Assembly (NCBI GenBank): GCA_033961575.1 | Contig: CM066737.1 | Location: 104,622,709 to 104,686,708 of the forward strand | Reading direction: 5' to 3' | DNA: 64,000 nucleotides | Source of the DNA: Aselliscus stoliczkanus | Taxonomy: Eukaryota; Chordata; Mammalia; Chiroptera; Hipposideridae | Shown: positions 22,907 to 34,016 of the stretch, one piece after another | Position numbering within the stretch: the first letter of the stretch is position 1 | Layout: every line of letters begins with the position of its first letter | Notes under the pieces: generated by a model | Told to the model about the DNA's origin: nothing | The model's input: the letters and a program-made list of their open reading frames with translations, nothing else | Database searches by the model: none | Translations under genes and position numbers: made by a program

Positions 22907-25900
22907 TTTTAATTAATAATTTATTTTTAATTAGCTTCAGGTATACAACACAGTGCAATACTTATACTTTTTACCCCTCAAGGTGACAAACCCCTCCCCC
23001 AATTCACCACCCCACTCCTCCCCCCATATCATATTTATCTATTACACTTCCTCTGACTCCCTTCCACAGTATAATCCACATCCTGTGACTATCTACATAT
23101 TCAATTACAGTTGGCATACAATATTATACAACATCAGCCTCAGGTATACAGTGCAGTGATCAAGCCTCTACTCCATCCATGAAATGGTCTCCCTAACAAG
23201 ACATGTGACCATCCGACACCCCACAAAATATTTACAACACTATTAATTATATTCCCTGAACTGTCTTTCATATCCCTGTGGCAATATTGTAGTTACCTAT
23301 TTATGCTGTCTAGTCCCTTCCCCTTCTCCCTCTTCCCCACCCCCCTCCCAACTAGCAACCCTGTTTTTCCTCTATATCTATGAGTCTGTTTACTTTGATC
23401 GTTCATTCAGTTTTTCAGATTCCACATATAAGTGAGATCATACAGTACTTGTCTTTCTCCGACTGACTTATTTCACTTAATATAATAGTCTCTAGGTCCA
23501 TCCATATCATTGCAAATGGTACGATTTCATTCTTCTTTATAGAGGAGTAATACTCCATTGTATAAATGTACCAGTTTCTTAATCCAGTCATCTACCGATG
23601 GGCATTTCGGTTGTTTCCAAGTCTTGGCTATTGTAAATAGCACTGCAATGAACATAGGGGTGCATATATTTTTTCGAATTAGTGTCTTGGGTTTTTCAGG
23701 ATAAATGCCTAGGAGTGGAATTGCTGGGTCATACGGCAGTTCCATTTCCAGTTTTTTGAGATACCTCCATACTGACTTCCATAGTGGCTGCACCAATCTG
23801 CACTCCCACCAACAGTGCAACAGGGTCCCCTTTTCCCCACAGCCCCGCCAGCACTTGTTGTTTGTTGACTTATTGATGATAGCCATTCTGACCGGAGTGA
23901 GGTGGTATCTCATTGTGGTTTTTATTTGCATTTCCCTAATGACCACTGAGGTTGAACATTTTTTCATATGCCTGTTGGTCTTCTGTATGTCCTCTTTAGA
24001 GAAATGTCTCTTCAGATCCTCTGCCCATTTATAATTGGGTTGTTTGTTTTTTTGGTGTTGAGTTGCATGAGTGTTTTATAAATTTTGGATATTAATCCCT
24101 ATCAGATATATCGTTGGCAAATATCTTCTCCCTTTTTGTTTTATTGATGGTTTCCTTTGTTGTGAAAAAACTTTTAAGTCTGATATAATCCCATATGTTT
24201 ATTTTTTCTTTTACTTCTCTTGCCCAAAGGGATGTATCAGTAAAAATATTGCTCAGGGTAATGTCTGCAAATGTACTCCCTATATTTTCTTTTAGGAGTT
24301 TTATGGTTTCAGGTCTTACATTTAAGTCTTTAATCCATTTTGAATTTGTTCTTGTATATGGCGTAAGGAGGTGGTCCAGTTTCATTTTTTTGTATGTGTC
24401 AGTCCAATTCTCCCAGCACCATTTATTGAATAGACTATCTTTACTCCAATGTAAATTCTTGCTTCCCTTATCATATATTAACTGTCTGTAAATGCCTGGA
24501 TTTACTTCTGGGCTCTCTGTTCTGTTCCACTGATCTATGTGCCTGTTTTTACACCAATACCATACTGTTTTGATTACTGTAGCCTTGTAGTATGTTTTGA
24601 TGTCTGGTAGCGTGATCCCCCCCGACTTTGTTCTTATTCCTCAGGATTGCTGAGGCTATTTGAGGTCTTTTATGGTTCCATATAAATTTTAGGATTATGT
24701 TTTCTATTTTTATGGAAAAAGCCCTTGGTAGTTTGAAAGGAATTGCATTGAATCTATATATTGCTTTAGGCAGTATGTACATTTTAACTATATTAATTCT
24801 TCCTACCCATGAGCGTGGTAGGTGTTTTCATTTATTTGTATCTTCTTTGATTTCTTTCTTCAGTGTCTTATAATTTTCTGAGTACAGATCTTTTACTTCT
24901 TTGGTTAAATTTATTCCTAGGTATTTTATAGTTCTTGAAGCAATTGTAAATGGGACTGTTGTCTTAGTTTGTCCTTCCATTAGTTTATTATTGGTATACG
25001 CAAATGCAACTGATTTCTGAACATTGATTTTGTATCCTGCTACCTTACAGAATTCGTCTATCAGCTCCAATAGTTTTTTGATGGAGTCTTTGGGGTTCTC
25101 TATATACAGTATCATGTCATCTGCACATAATGACAATTTTACTTCTTCCTTGCCAATTTGGATGCCTTTTATTTCTTTTTCCTGTCTGATTGCTGTGGCT
25201 AGAACTTCCAGAACTATGTTGAATAAAAGAGGAGGAAGTGGACAGCCTTGTCTTGTTCCTGATCGTAAGTGGAATGGTTTTAGCTTTTCCCCATTGAATA
25301 TGAATGTTAGCTGTAGGTTTGTCATATATGGCCTTTATTATGTTGAGATATGATCTCTGTATTCCCACTTTGCTAAGGGTTTTTAACAAATGGCTGTTGG
25401 ATTTTGTCAAATGCTTTTCTGCATCTATTGATATAATCATGTGATTTTTATTCTTCATTTTGTTGATGTGGTGTATAACATTAATTGATTTACGGATCTT
25501 GAACCAGACTTCCATACTAGGGATGAAACCCACTTGATCATGATGTATGATCTTCTTAATATATTGCTGAATTCTGTTTGCTAATATTTTATTGAGAATT
25601 TTTGCATCTATATTCATCAGGGATATTGGCCTGTAGTTTTCATTTTTTGTGCTGTCTTTATCTGGTTTTGGAATCAGGGTGATAGTGGCTTCATTAAAAG
25701 AGTTTGGGAGCCTTCCCTCCTTCTGGATTTTTTGGAATAGTTCGAGAAGAATAGGTGATAGTTCTTTTTTGAATGTTTGATAAAATTCACTTGTGAAGCC
25801 ATCTGGTCCAGGGCTTTTGTTTGTTGCGAGCTTGTCAATTACTGATTCAATTTCCTTGGTAGTAATCAGGCTATTTAGATTTTCTGTTTCTTCTCGAGTT

Positions 25901-26455
25901 AGCTTTTGGAAGGTTGTATGCTTCTAGAAAATTATCCATTTCTTCCAGATTGTCAAATGTTTTGGCATATAGTTGCTCATAGTAATTTCTTAAATTTTTT
26001 TGTATTGCTGTGATGTCTGTAATCATTTCCCCTCTTTTGTTCCAGATTTTACTAATTTGAGTCCTCTCTCTTTTTTTTTTTTGATGAGCCTGGCTAGAGG
26101 TTTGTCAATTTCATCTTCTCAAAAAACCAGCTCTTGGTTTCATTGATCTTTCTGTATTGTTTTTCTGTTCTCTATATCATTTATTTCCACTCTGGTCTTT
26201 ATTATCTCCTTTCTTGTACTCCCCTTGGGCTTCTTTTGATGTTCTTTTTCTAGTTCCCTTAAGTGGAAGGATAACCTGTTGATTTGAGATTTTTCTTCCT
26301 TCTTTAGGTAGGCCTGCATTGCTCTAAACTTCCTTCTTAGGACTGCTTTCACAGCATCCCAGAGATTTTGGGTCGTGGTGTTTTCATTTTCATTTGTCTC
26401 AAGGTATCTTTTGATTTCCTCCTTGATCTCATTTGTGACCCACTTGCTATTTAGT
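22907..26455 (-). mobile_element. L1 retrotransposon, 5'-truncated (about 3.5 kb)
   Basis: The minus strand carries most of ORF2 downstream of the endonuclease, the 3' UTR (about 22907-23525) and an A-rich end. A perfect 13-bp target duplication, CTTGCTCACTTTT, lies at 22894-22906 and 26456-26468. The left copy merges with the reversed poly(A). Both ends are therefore original: the copy was 5'-truncated at insertion and not later deleted. Confidence 0.93.
23527..26352 (-). pseudogene. L1 ORF2 remnant (reverse transcriptase and C-terminal domain), frameshifted
   Basis: The frame is broken into pieces in the order expected for L1 ORF2. At 26140-26352 there is a coiled-coil-like stretch upstream of the RT ([20 protein letters not shown]). 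At 25117-25617 are the RT fingers ([33 protein letters not shown]). At 24828-25325 are [20 protein letters not shown] and the catalytic block [10 protein letters not shown], which keeps the two aspartates. At 23527-23967 is the C-terminal region with its cysteine/histidine cluster ([18 protein letters not shown]) and IPLLGIYP. In an active element this protein does target-primed reverse transcription. Here the endonuclease is missing and the frameshifts and stops make it non-functional. Intact motifs suggest moderate age. Confidence 0.92.
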
Positions 26456-26468
26456 CTTGCTCACTTTT

Positions 26469-26936
26469 ATACTGTCCTCTTTGCTAGGACTAGGGGAGAA
26501 TGGAACTTCTAACAATTAGTTGATGCTTTGTAGACACTGGATCATGTAACTCCCTGTTTCTCTCTTTGTCTTGACTGCTTAAAAGCTCAGAATCAAAACT
26601 GTAGTGACAGCATGGATGCTAAGCAATTTACTCCATTTTCTTTTCCCTAATGTCTTCACTTATGAATTAATTTAACCTTATCTCTTATGTTGAAACATTA
26701 TTCCAATTGATACAGTTAAAATACATTTATAAAATATATTTGATACAATGTATAAGTATACATGTAGTGATCAACATATCTGTAATGACTAATAAATTTA
26801 TAGCAGTTGAGTTTTTAAAGTATGTAATGTTTTATATATTTATGCTAAATCCATTCTTGGAAGATAGTCTGGTATAAACAAATAAAAAACAACAGTATTG
26901 GAGATTTACTGATGAAATACCTGGTAATTTAAAAAG
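26469..26936. other. Unassigned sequence
   Basis: AT-rich sequence flanking the L1. No gene or repeat is recognised. Confidence 0.4.
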
Positions 26937-26945
26937 AATGTGGCT

Positions 26946-27381
26946 GGGCCAGTTGAGTGGAATGTTGGTTAAGAGTTGGCTTGCGAGTGCCAGCTCTGAG
27001 CAGCAAGGCCCGGTTCGGATCCCATATGGGCCAGTGACGCTGTGCCCTCTACAGCTAAGATGGTGAACAACAGCTCCACCTGGAGCTGGGCTGCTGTGAG
27101 TTCCCGGGGACGGCATAGCTGCAGCCCCTGCTGCAGTGGGCTGCCATAAGGTATCGTGAGTGGCCGGTGTCAGTGTGAGCAGCTGGCAGGCAGTGTGAGC
27201 TGCCGTGAGCGGCTGTCCAAGGACTGGTGAGTGACTGCCTCACCCATGAAGAGCGCAATGATGATACCAACATGGGCCAGTGAAGCTATGTCCTCCACAA
27301 CTAGACTGAGGAACAAAAGGACAACAACTTGTGTGTTCCCCTCCACCAATTCCCCAATAAAATCTTAAAAAAAAAAAAAAA
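26946..27381 (+). mobile_element. Long T+ tRNA SINE, variant A'
   Basis: Shares the extra CTCTGAGCAGCA segment with the copy at 20408 and the same middle and 3' end ('ccccaataaaatctt' plus poly(A)). AATGTGGCT at 26937-26945 and TATGTGGCT at 27382-27390 flank it. The head has a rearranged 5' end (GGGCCAGTTGAGTGG). Confidence 0.88.
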
Positions 27382-27390
27382 TATGTGGCT

Positions 27391-28380
27391 CACTGTGAGA
27401 GGCAGGGCCCAATATACATTTTTAGTCAGTGACTTTTCAAAATGGTTTTCATCTAGGTAGGGGATTACTTGGGGGAACTGAGATACCTTAATGCTTTTTA
27501 GATCTGGAGTAACTCAGGTCTGTCTGCTCGGCTCCATCCAAGCTAAAGGTCCTTTCTAGATCCCTAGCTAATAACTGATTCATTGCTGTCTAGTGACTTC
27601 TTGGTATTAACGGGGATCCCAGAAATAAAAACTTTCAATTTTGTGCACGCACATGCATACACACACTATAAACTGCATTTTAAGAAAAATGACATTTTAA
27701 AAGGAACCATTCCCCTTTATCAATTTTTCTACTCCTTTTTCTTACTCCTGACTATGGTGATATGTATTCTAAATGGTGCCTGTATTTTCTTTAAAAATAA
27801 GAGAATGGCATTCTATGAATATCTGCTTTGAATCTAGACTTATTTTTTTCTCCACTCTGGTGAGATCCTTTATAATATACCACAAGATGAGGCCCAATTT
27901 CCTCAGCCTATAAAATATCCAGAGGTATTCAAAGTTGCCTTCAAAATGCTAGAAACCACATCGTTGGAGACCAGCCCCAGAAGACTGGCCCGGGCCTCAC
28001 ATATGGGGGAGCTGTTGAAACCCCAGCCCAGAAGTGTTCAGTTTTCCTTCACTCTTGGAATCCTGCTTTCACTGTGTGAAATGTGTCCTGGTGGAAATAG
28101 CACGTGCAAGGCTGATTGGGGGCTGCTGAGACTCTGTTAGCGGGTGGCGAGGCCAGAAGGAGGTCAGCTGGAAACAGCGGGACTTGAAAACGATGAACTT
28201 GAACTTGACGGTGTTTGCTGTCTTAGTTTTTCCTAGTTCCTTTCCATTCCTTTCAGGGAACCAGCCCCAGTAGGCAAGGTGGCCTCAGAGGGCTTGGAAA
28301 ATGACCAGAAGGAAGGCTCTAGGGGCATATTTTGTAAATAGGAAAAAAAAGAACACAAACATCATTTGGCTGGACCCAGA
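27391..28380. other. Unassigned sequence
   Basis: No gene or clear repeat is recognised. The 82-codon frame at 27583-27831 has no domain. Confidence 0.4.
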
Positions 28381-28382
28381 CT

Positions 28383-28592
28383 TGCTGTACAAGAACTCTC
28401 TGTGATGATAAAAATGTTCTCTCTCTCGGCTGTCCAATATGGAAGCCACGAGCCACACATGGCTACTACGCACTTGCAATGTGGCTACTGTAACAAAGGA
28501 GCTAATATTTTATTATATTTCACTTTAGTTCATTTAAATTTAAATTGCTACACATGAATCATGAATAGTGGCTACTGTATTGGACAGCACAG
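28383..28592 (+). mobile_element. hAT-Charlie-like nonautonomous element (GCTGTCCAATA family)
   Basis: 'gctgtacaagaactctctgt', 'gctgtccaatatggaagcca', 'cacatggctactacgcactt' and a closing 'gtattggacagcac' match a common mammalian hAT family with inverted ends CTGTCCAATA/TATTGGACAG. Subfamily not assigned. Confidence 0.75.
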
Positions 28593-28599
28593 CCTTGGA

Positions 28600-29364
28600 C
28601 AATTTCAAGAGGGTAATGGAGTATGATTTGGCTCGGAGACATGCAAAATGCTAAGCCGGCTCCGTAAGTATTTCCCAGCTACTTCCTCTGTTTCTAAGGC
28701 TGCTGCCCCTGAGGCTTTGTATCACTCAAAATAAATATGCCTGTACTCTAGCTTGCCCACGTCTGTGAGACTTGGTATAGGTTCCTCCTTTGCGAGTAAA
28801 GTTGTTCATTTTCTGCGCAGTCTGCTTTTTGCACAAAGAGCCAGAGAACAGGGCTGCCTGCCAGCACTCTACCTCCTCCCCTCCCCGGCTGAACTCAAGA
28901 GGATGAGGGCTAGTCCCTTAGGGAGGATGTGCTGAGACAGATCTCTCCAGCAGAGGGCTGAGTCCACGTGACACGACTCAGCTACCTTCTCCCACCAAAA
29001 TGCCAACTGAATTCAAATTACTTACAGATGAGGAATGTAAGTCAATGGCAAGGAGAGAGCCTGAACAAATTGTGAGCTTGACAACAGCTACTTCCAGTTG
29101 CACTGGAGGCGGGGTTGTGTGATGGCTGAAAATGAGTACAGGACCCTAAATTTGGGTTCGCTCACTAAGTCACTTTCATGCCCTCCAGTGGTAACTCCAG
29201 TGGTCTTAAGCGCAGTTAGGAACCTGGCCCAACACATCAGCTGTGGTAAACCACTGTGACCACATGTTGCAGTCCTAATCTCCAAATCAGATGATAGAAA
29301 CCAAAAACTCAACCCAAAGTACATGAAAAACAATAATGTATGTATCTATCAATACAATGACTAA
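28600..29364. other. Unassigned sequence, possible LTR-like tract at 28690-28830
   Basis: 'ctcaaaataaatatgcctgt' followed by 'tcctcctttgcgagtaaagt' has the look of an LTR R-U5 region, but no boundaries could be fixed. Nothing else is recognised. Confidence 0.3.
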
Positions 29365-29665
29365 AGCACCTGGATTAGTGGTTACTGTATGCCAGGCTCT
29401 AAGCTGGGAGCTGGAGATACCAATAGAAAGGAAACCAAATCTCTGCCTTCAAATTGTTCATCGTCTAGTAGGGGAAATAGCCAAAAAGACCCGAATATTT
29501 TAATAGAGTGGGGTAAGGACTGTCAGAAGAAAATAATGGGATACAGTGATTGCAGAGCCCAGATTCAGCCTGGGACTTTACCAAGGGGGCTTCCTGAAGG
29601 AGGCGGCATGGGAGCTGGACCCAAAAGCAGAAGTCCTGGAGGGTCCACTGTGGAATTTTCTTCCT
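29365..29665 (-). repeat. L2-like fragment (reverse orientation)
   Basis: 'tatgccaggctctaagctgg', 'gagctggagataccaataga', 'ttcatcgtctagtaggggaa' and 'gggcttcctgaaggaggcgg' have the order of the reversed L2 region common in mammals. The 95-codon frame here is a reading of this repeat. Confidence 0.5.
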
Positions 29666-29817
29666 GCTTTAGTTAGAAGCCCTTCACTCCCCTCCTGACC
29701 CCACCTCTATCCCCAGTTCTCCTTGGAATTGCCTGTCTGAGCCTTGATCCTCTGCTGGTCTAACTTGGTGGCTTCTGTCCCTCTGGCCTCTACCTCACCC
29801 CTTTAGCTATTTAGATA

Positions 29818-29930
29818 GACAGTACAGTCTTTGAGTGTATGACCTATGGCACTTGCCTGCCATGGGTTCGAAACTCAACCAGTTGTGCGACCTTAGGCCA
29901 GTTACATCATCTCTTCGTGACTCTTGCTGA
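29818..29930 (+). repeat. MIR fragment
   Basis: 'gccatgggttcgaaactcaa', 'gtgcgaccttaggccagtta' and 'catctcttcgtgactc' match the MIR tRNA-related part and core. Confidence 0.65.
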
Positions 29931-30165
29931 TTCCTGAATTTGTTTGCACAGACATATACAAGCATGCATACTGGCGTCTAAATTGTACCTCATGTAATTG
30001 TTCCAAGCTGGCCATCTCTACCATCTCTAAGCCTAACCCGTGCCAATCTGACAACAGAGAACAATTCCAGAAGCAATAAATGGATTTACCATTTTCCTGA
30101 TTGCAACTTACATAGACTAGCTGTCTGTCGGCCCTAGTCACAGCACAACACAAGGGTAACTATTT

Positions 30166-30256
30166 ATTTTTTTAAGGGCAGTGTCATATGTGGGATCCGA
30201 ACCCGGGCCACTGGCGTCCCAAGCCAGCTCTTAACCACCGCGCGGCTGGGCCGGCC
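30166..30256 (-). mobile_element. Short tRNA SINE (family B)
   Basis: Reversed head ('ggctgggccggccc' at the right), reversed B box GGATCCGAACCC, and poly-T at the left. A perfect 15-bp target duplication, CAAGGGTAACTATTT, lies at 30151-30165 and 30257-30271. Confidence 0.92.
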
Positions 30257-30271
30257 CAAGGGTAACTATTT

Positions 30272-31030
30272 TTCTTGGGACTGCTTAGACCTCAGCTGAC
30301 TATTGCAGGTTCTTTGGTAGCTTCCCTTTCAGGGAATCAAAGTAGAGAGAAGATGCAAAAAGCTGGATCTGGAGAACTACCCGGATCTGTCACTTTACTG
30401 GTATATAAAATGTATAGCTGTATAAGATGGATTTCAATTTTAAAAGGAAAGTTCTTTTAAAAATCAGATAAAATGTACATACTTGTACCCAGTTAGCCTA
30501 CCCTAAGTAAGACACTGGGAAACAGCTCCCAGCTTAACCAAGTTGACAAGAAAAGAATGCAGTGTTGGGGTGGGGGTGATTGGGGGTGGGATGACTACAG
30601 CTACAGAAAAGTGAAACAATCACTGTGTGTGTGTAAGGGGAAGTCATTATTGTGTCCTTGTAAACAATTCTAAAATCAGTGGGATTTGCACTACTACTAT
30701 TTACGGTGAATAAATAATCCAATCAATCACACAACTAAGTGGAGAACAATGGTACTTAGGAGATGATCGCTAGAAACCCATCCTCACTGTCGTCTCCCCT
30801 GGGATGGAGTCATTTCTGTATCAGGAGTACAGACATGCCACTCACTAGCCCTCTCATGTGATGGCACCACGTCTGTAATATAATCCTTGAACTTTAGGTT
30901 GCAGTGATGTCTCTGTGGTTTCTGAGCAGTTATGGAATGTCATTCTAATAAATGTAAATCAAAATGTTAGGGAGATAACCCAAACTCTACTTCTTATCAG
31001 CTATGTGGCCTGTGGCTTATTAACTTTAAT
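30272..31030. other. Unassigned sequence
   Basis: No gene or clear repeat is recognised. Confidence 0.4.
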
Positions 31031-31034
31031 AATG

Positions 31035-31415
31035 CTAAAGACTGAATATAAAATTCCTTGCAAGTAACATGTTACATTGCCATGGATGAACGTTAAAATC
31101 ATTATGCTCACTGAAAGAAGCCAGATACAAAGACCACATATTGTATGATCTGTTTACGTGGAATGTCTGAAAAAGGTAAATCCATAGAGAAAGACAGTAG
31201 GTCTGCAGTTGCCTAGTGTTGGGAGTGGGAGTTGGTGTGTGTGTGTGACTGCAAGTGAGTAGCAGGAATATTTTGGGGTGATGGAAGTGTTCTTCAACTG
31301 GATTGTGGGGATGGTGGCACATGTCAGTAAATTTACTAAAAATCATTGCACTGTACATTTCAAATAGGAGAATTTTATGGTATAAAATAATACCTCACTA
31401 GAGCTGTTAAAAATT
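31035..31415 (+). mobile_element. L1 3' end fragment (old)
   Basis: 'atgctcactgaaagaagcca', 'gtatgatctgtttacgtgga', 'ggggtgatggaagtgttctt' and 'actgtacatttcaaatagga' are standard old L1M terminal sequence. A short TG run interrupts it. Confidence 0.75.
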
Positions 31416-31826
31416 CATGTTGCCACACTTTACCACTAGTACCATCATGATGACTTTCTTTTGGGGCTCAGTGACACTATTGTGACTCACCCCAGCACTT
31501 TTAGCTCCATGCCTTTTGCCCTTTGAGTATCACCTTTCATTTTTAAAATGGACACAGTGAATGCAGGGTGATTTGGGATATTTTGGGGAGGAATGGGGAT
31601 TGGAGACACATCACTGATGCCAGTTAATGTAGTATATGGTGAATTTCCGGTCCTGTGGTACTATCAGAATTATTGTTACCAGCTTATTGGGCAGCTAAGA
31701 TGAGGCCTGGAAAATAAAATCCGTTCTGGCAGTTGGAAGCTGATTTGGATGATCTCTGAGTCTTCAATTCAGAGTTGGCCAGATCACTGCCCACTTACTC
31801 TAGCCTTCTTCCATGTGGGACTGAAT
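31416..31826. other. Unassigned sequence
   Basis: No gene or clear repeat is recognised in this stretch. Confidence 0.4.
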
Positions 31827-31845
31827 TTTTTTAAGTCAATTTCTT

Positions 31846-32280
31846 TTCTTTTTTTTTTAAAGATTTTATTGGGGAATTGGGAGAGGGGAACAGCATTGAG
31901 GAGTTGGGGAAGGGGAACAGACAAGTTGCTGTCCTTTTGTTCTTCAGTCTAGTTGTGGAGGACATTGCTTCACTGGCCCATGTTGGTATCGTCATTGCGC
32001 TCTTCCCGGCTGAGGCACACCAGTCACCGGCCTCTGGATGGTCGCTCACAGCGGCTCTTGGCAGCTCACGCTGGCTGCCGGCCACTCACTGTAGCCTATG
32101 GCAGCCCACTGCAGCAGGGGCTGCAGCCCACACCATCACCGGGGCTCGCACAGCCCAGCTCCAGGTGGAGCTGTTGTTAGCTGTAGAGGGCAGTGTCACT
32201 GGCCCTCATATGTGGGATCCGAACCGGGGCCGCTGGCATCCCAAAACCAGCTCTTAACCAATGCGCCACTCGGCCGGCCC
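31846..32280 (-). mobile_element. Long T+ tRNA SINE (family A)
   Basis: Full-length reversed copy, from poly-T and AAAGATTTTATTGG (reverse of AATAAAATCTTT) to CACTCGGCCGGCCC. AAGTCAATTTCTT (31833-31845) and AAGACAATTTCTT (32282-32294) flank it. The 126-codon plus frame at 31877-32257 is its antisense reading. It inserted into an old L1 fragment. Confidence 0.93.
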
Positions 32281-32545
32281 TAAGACAATTTCTTAAGAGC
32301 AGTTTTAGGTTCAGAGAAGAAGGTATAGAGAATTTCCTATATTCCCTGCCCCCTGCACATGCACAGCCTCCCCCACTATCAACATCCCCACCAGAGTGGG
32401 GCATTCGTTACAACCAATGAACTGATACTGACACACAGTCATCACCCAGAGTCCAGAGTTACTTAGGGCTCACTCTTGGTGTTATACATTCTATGGGTTT
32501 GGATAAATGCTTAATGACATGTATTCATCTTTATTGGGGCTGGAT
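32281..32545 (-). repeat. Old L1 fragment (reverse orientation), split by the preceding SINE
   Basis: 'aagagcagttttaggttcag', 'cagcctcccccactatcaac', 'ccagagtggggcattcgtta' and 'cattctatgggtttggataa' match an old L1 region seen reversed in many mammalian genomes. A few bases of it may lie left of the SINE (31827-31845). Confidence 0.7.
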
Positions 32546-33110
32546 TTTGAGTTAAAAACTACTAGAAAACGCTGGGCATTCCCGGAGAGACAGCACAGTA
32601 TCTACAGAGTCATGATGTGTTCGATACGCATGGCTGTTGTAATTGTCTGAGTCCCTTCTGGAGGTTTGCCAAGTATCGATAGATACAGCTGAACCTGTTA
32701 TGAATTTGAGAAGACTTGGGGGACATGCCGATGGCCAAATCTCACTATGCTGTCCCCCTGTTGTTGAAAACTGTGTAACTGTTGCTTGGAGACGAAATCT
32801 AATCTGCAGAAGCGATTTTCTTTGTTCTTACCTTTATGTGATTTGTAAAGGGGCTTGCCTGCCAAACCTTTTTCCTATTTTTATGCATAATTATACAGCA
32901 CACACACAAAAGAGATTTCATAAAAAGTTAGCACGGCTCACTAATAGTACGGAATACATGCCACCAGGTTCCATTTCACAGCAAATGAAAGTGTCAGAGA
33001 AGATACGCAGCTTTAAGCTTTCTGTGGGATCTCTTGGCATGGCCTTAATTTAATCCATCAGATATTTAGATGCTGCTTAAAGCTTGTTCTTTCTTTAGTG
33101 ATCCGAAATG
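32546..33110. other. Unassigned sequence with an isolated 136-codon open frame
   Basis: The plus frame 32643-33053 begins with ATG and is open for 136 codons, but shows no domain, signal peptide or membrane segment. It contains one copy of the 50-bp block duplicated at 35499. I do not support it as a gene. Confidence 0.4.
32868..32917 (+). repeat. Duplicated 50-bp block, copy 1
   Basis: Begins CTTTTTCCTATTTTTATGCA and ends CAAAAGAGATT. It is nearly identical to 35499-35549, differing by one substitution and by the length of the CA/A tract. The surrounding sequences do not match. Confidence 0.85.
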
Positions 33111-33118
33111 TTTGACAA

Positions 33119-33192
33119 CAGCTGGAAGAATTTTTCTTTTGCTGAGTCATCCCTGTTTCAAAACGCTCTTGCTTTTAATCTTATCAAGATAA
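33119..33192 (+). promoter_or_regulatory. Candidate regulatory cluster: E-box, NF-E2/MARE half and paired GATA
   Basis: In 74 bases outside recognised repeats there is CAGCTG (33119-33124), TGCTGAGTCA (33140-33149, matching the NF-E2/MARE consensus), and an inverted GATA pair, TTATC (33181-33185) and AGATAA (about 33187-33192). Known erythroid enhancers combine such motifs. Here the function is only inferred from motif spacing. Confidence 0.3.
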
Positions 33193-33741
33193 CAACCTTG
33201 AGAACTTGCTGAAATAATGGTTTTGTAGGTACTCCTGATAACCAAAAGCTTCCTTCTGTGTCTTTGAGACCAAGCCAACTGCCACAACTGCGAATGATCT
33301 GAAATGTTACTAATTACAAGCCACTGAGTTGGCCTGCCAGTTTCCTAGAGGTGGGTAGAGTACAGAGACTCCTGGGGTGTGAGACAGCACAGAGGGCAGC
33401 AGGAGCCCCCTAGCCCCATGGGTGATGTGGGGGTGGGCCCATGTAGCAGCTCTGTTTCAAAGCTGAGGAACCCTGAGCTTAGCAAACTACCAATTGCCTA
33501 AGTGGGCTGCAAGCAAGCCTGCCTAACCTCTGCCCCGGAGGCAGATATTATCTTTATTATCCTGGTCAGGAACTGAACTTTGGCCTCAGAGGCAGACGCC
33601 ATCTTTATTCCAAGGATGACTGCCATACAAACATCCCTGGAAAGATAATCTGGAACAAAACCTGTGCATGCCTTTGCTCAAAACATGGGCAGAAATGCAA
33701 GAGACCTACAGAGAGTGGCCTCCCAACACCACCACCATCAG
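33193..33741. other. Unassigned sequence, possible LTR-like tract near 33440-33660
   Basis: Two similar segments, 'ggaggcagatattatcttta' and 'gaggcagacgccatctttat', lie 60 bases apart, as in some LTR U3 regions. No boundaries are visible and no gene is recognised. Confidence 0.3.
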
Positions 33742-34016
33742 TCTCCACTTGTGTTTGCTCAGATGTCTCTTCCCTGAAACAGCCCCTCTATGCCGCTTGC
33801 TACCCATGCCTCTGCTTTATTTTTCTGAATAACATCCATCATATTCTGACATGATATTATATAGTTATTTGTTTGCTATGTTTCCTCCACTAGAGTGCAT
33901 ACCTAAGATATCATCTGTTTGTCATTACTACATCACCAGGTTTTGAAACAGTGCTTGGCACACAATAGGTGCTCAATAAACTAGTGAGTGAATGAATGAA
34001 TGAATGAATGAAAGAA
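33742..34016 (+). repeat. L2 3' end with (GAAT)n tail
   Basis: 'cctctatgccgcttgctacc', 'ctccactagagtgcatacct', 'gtgcttggcacacaataggt', 'gctcaataaactagtg' and a run of TGAATGAATGAATGAATGAA form the typical L2 terminus. Confidence 0.75.

Noticed and set aside
22907..26455. Functional L1
   Set aside because: The endonuclease and ORF1 are missing and ORF2 is frameshifted, although RT motif residues remain.
32643..33053. 136-codon open frame with ATG
   Set aside because: No recognisable domain or splice context; it contains the duplicated 50-bp block. Comparative alignment would be needed to revive it.
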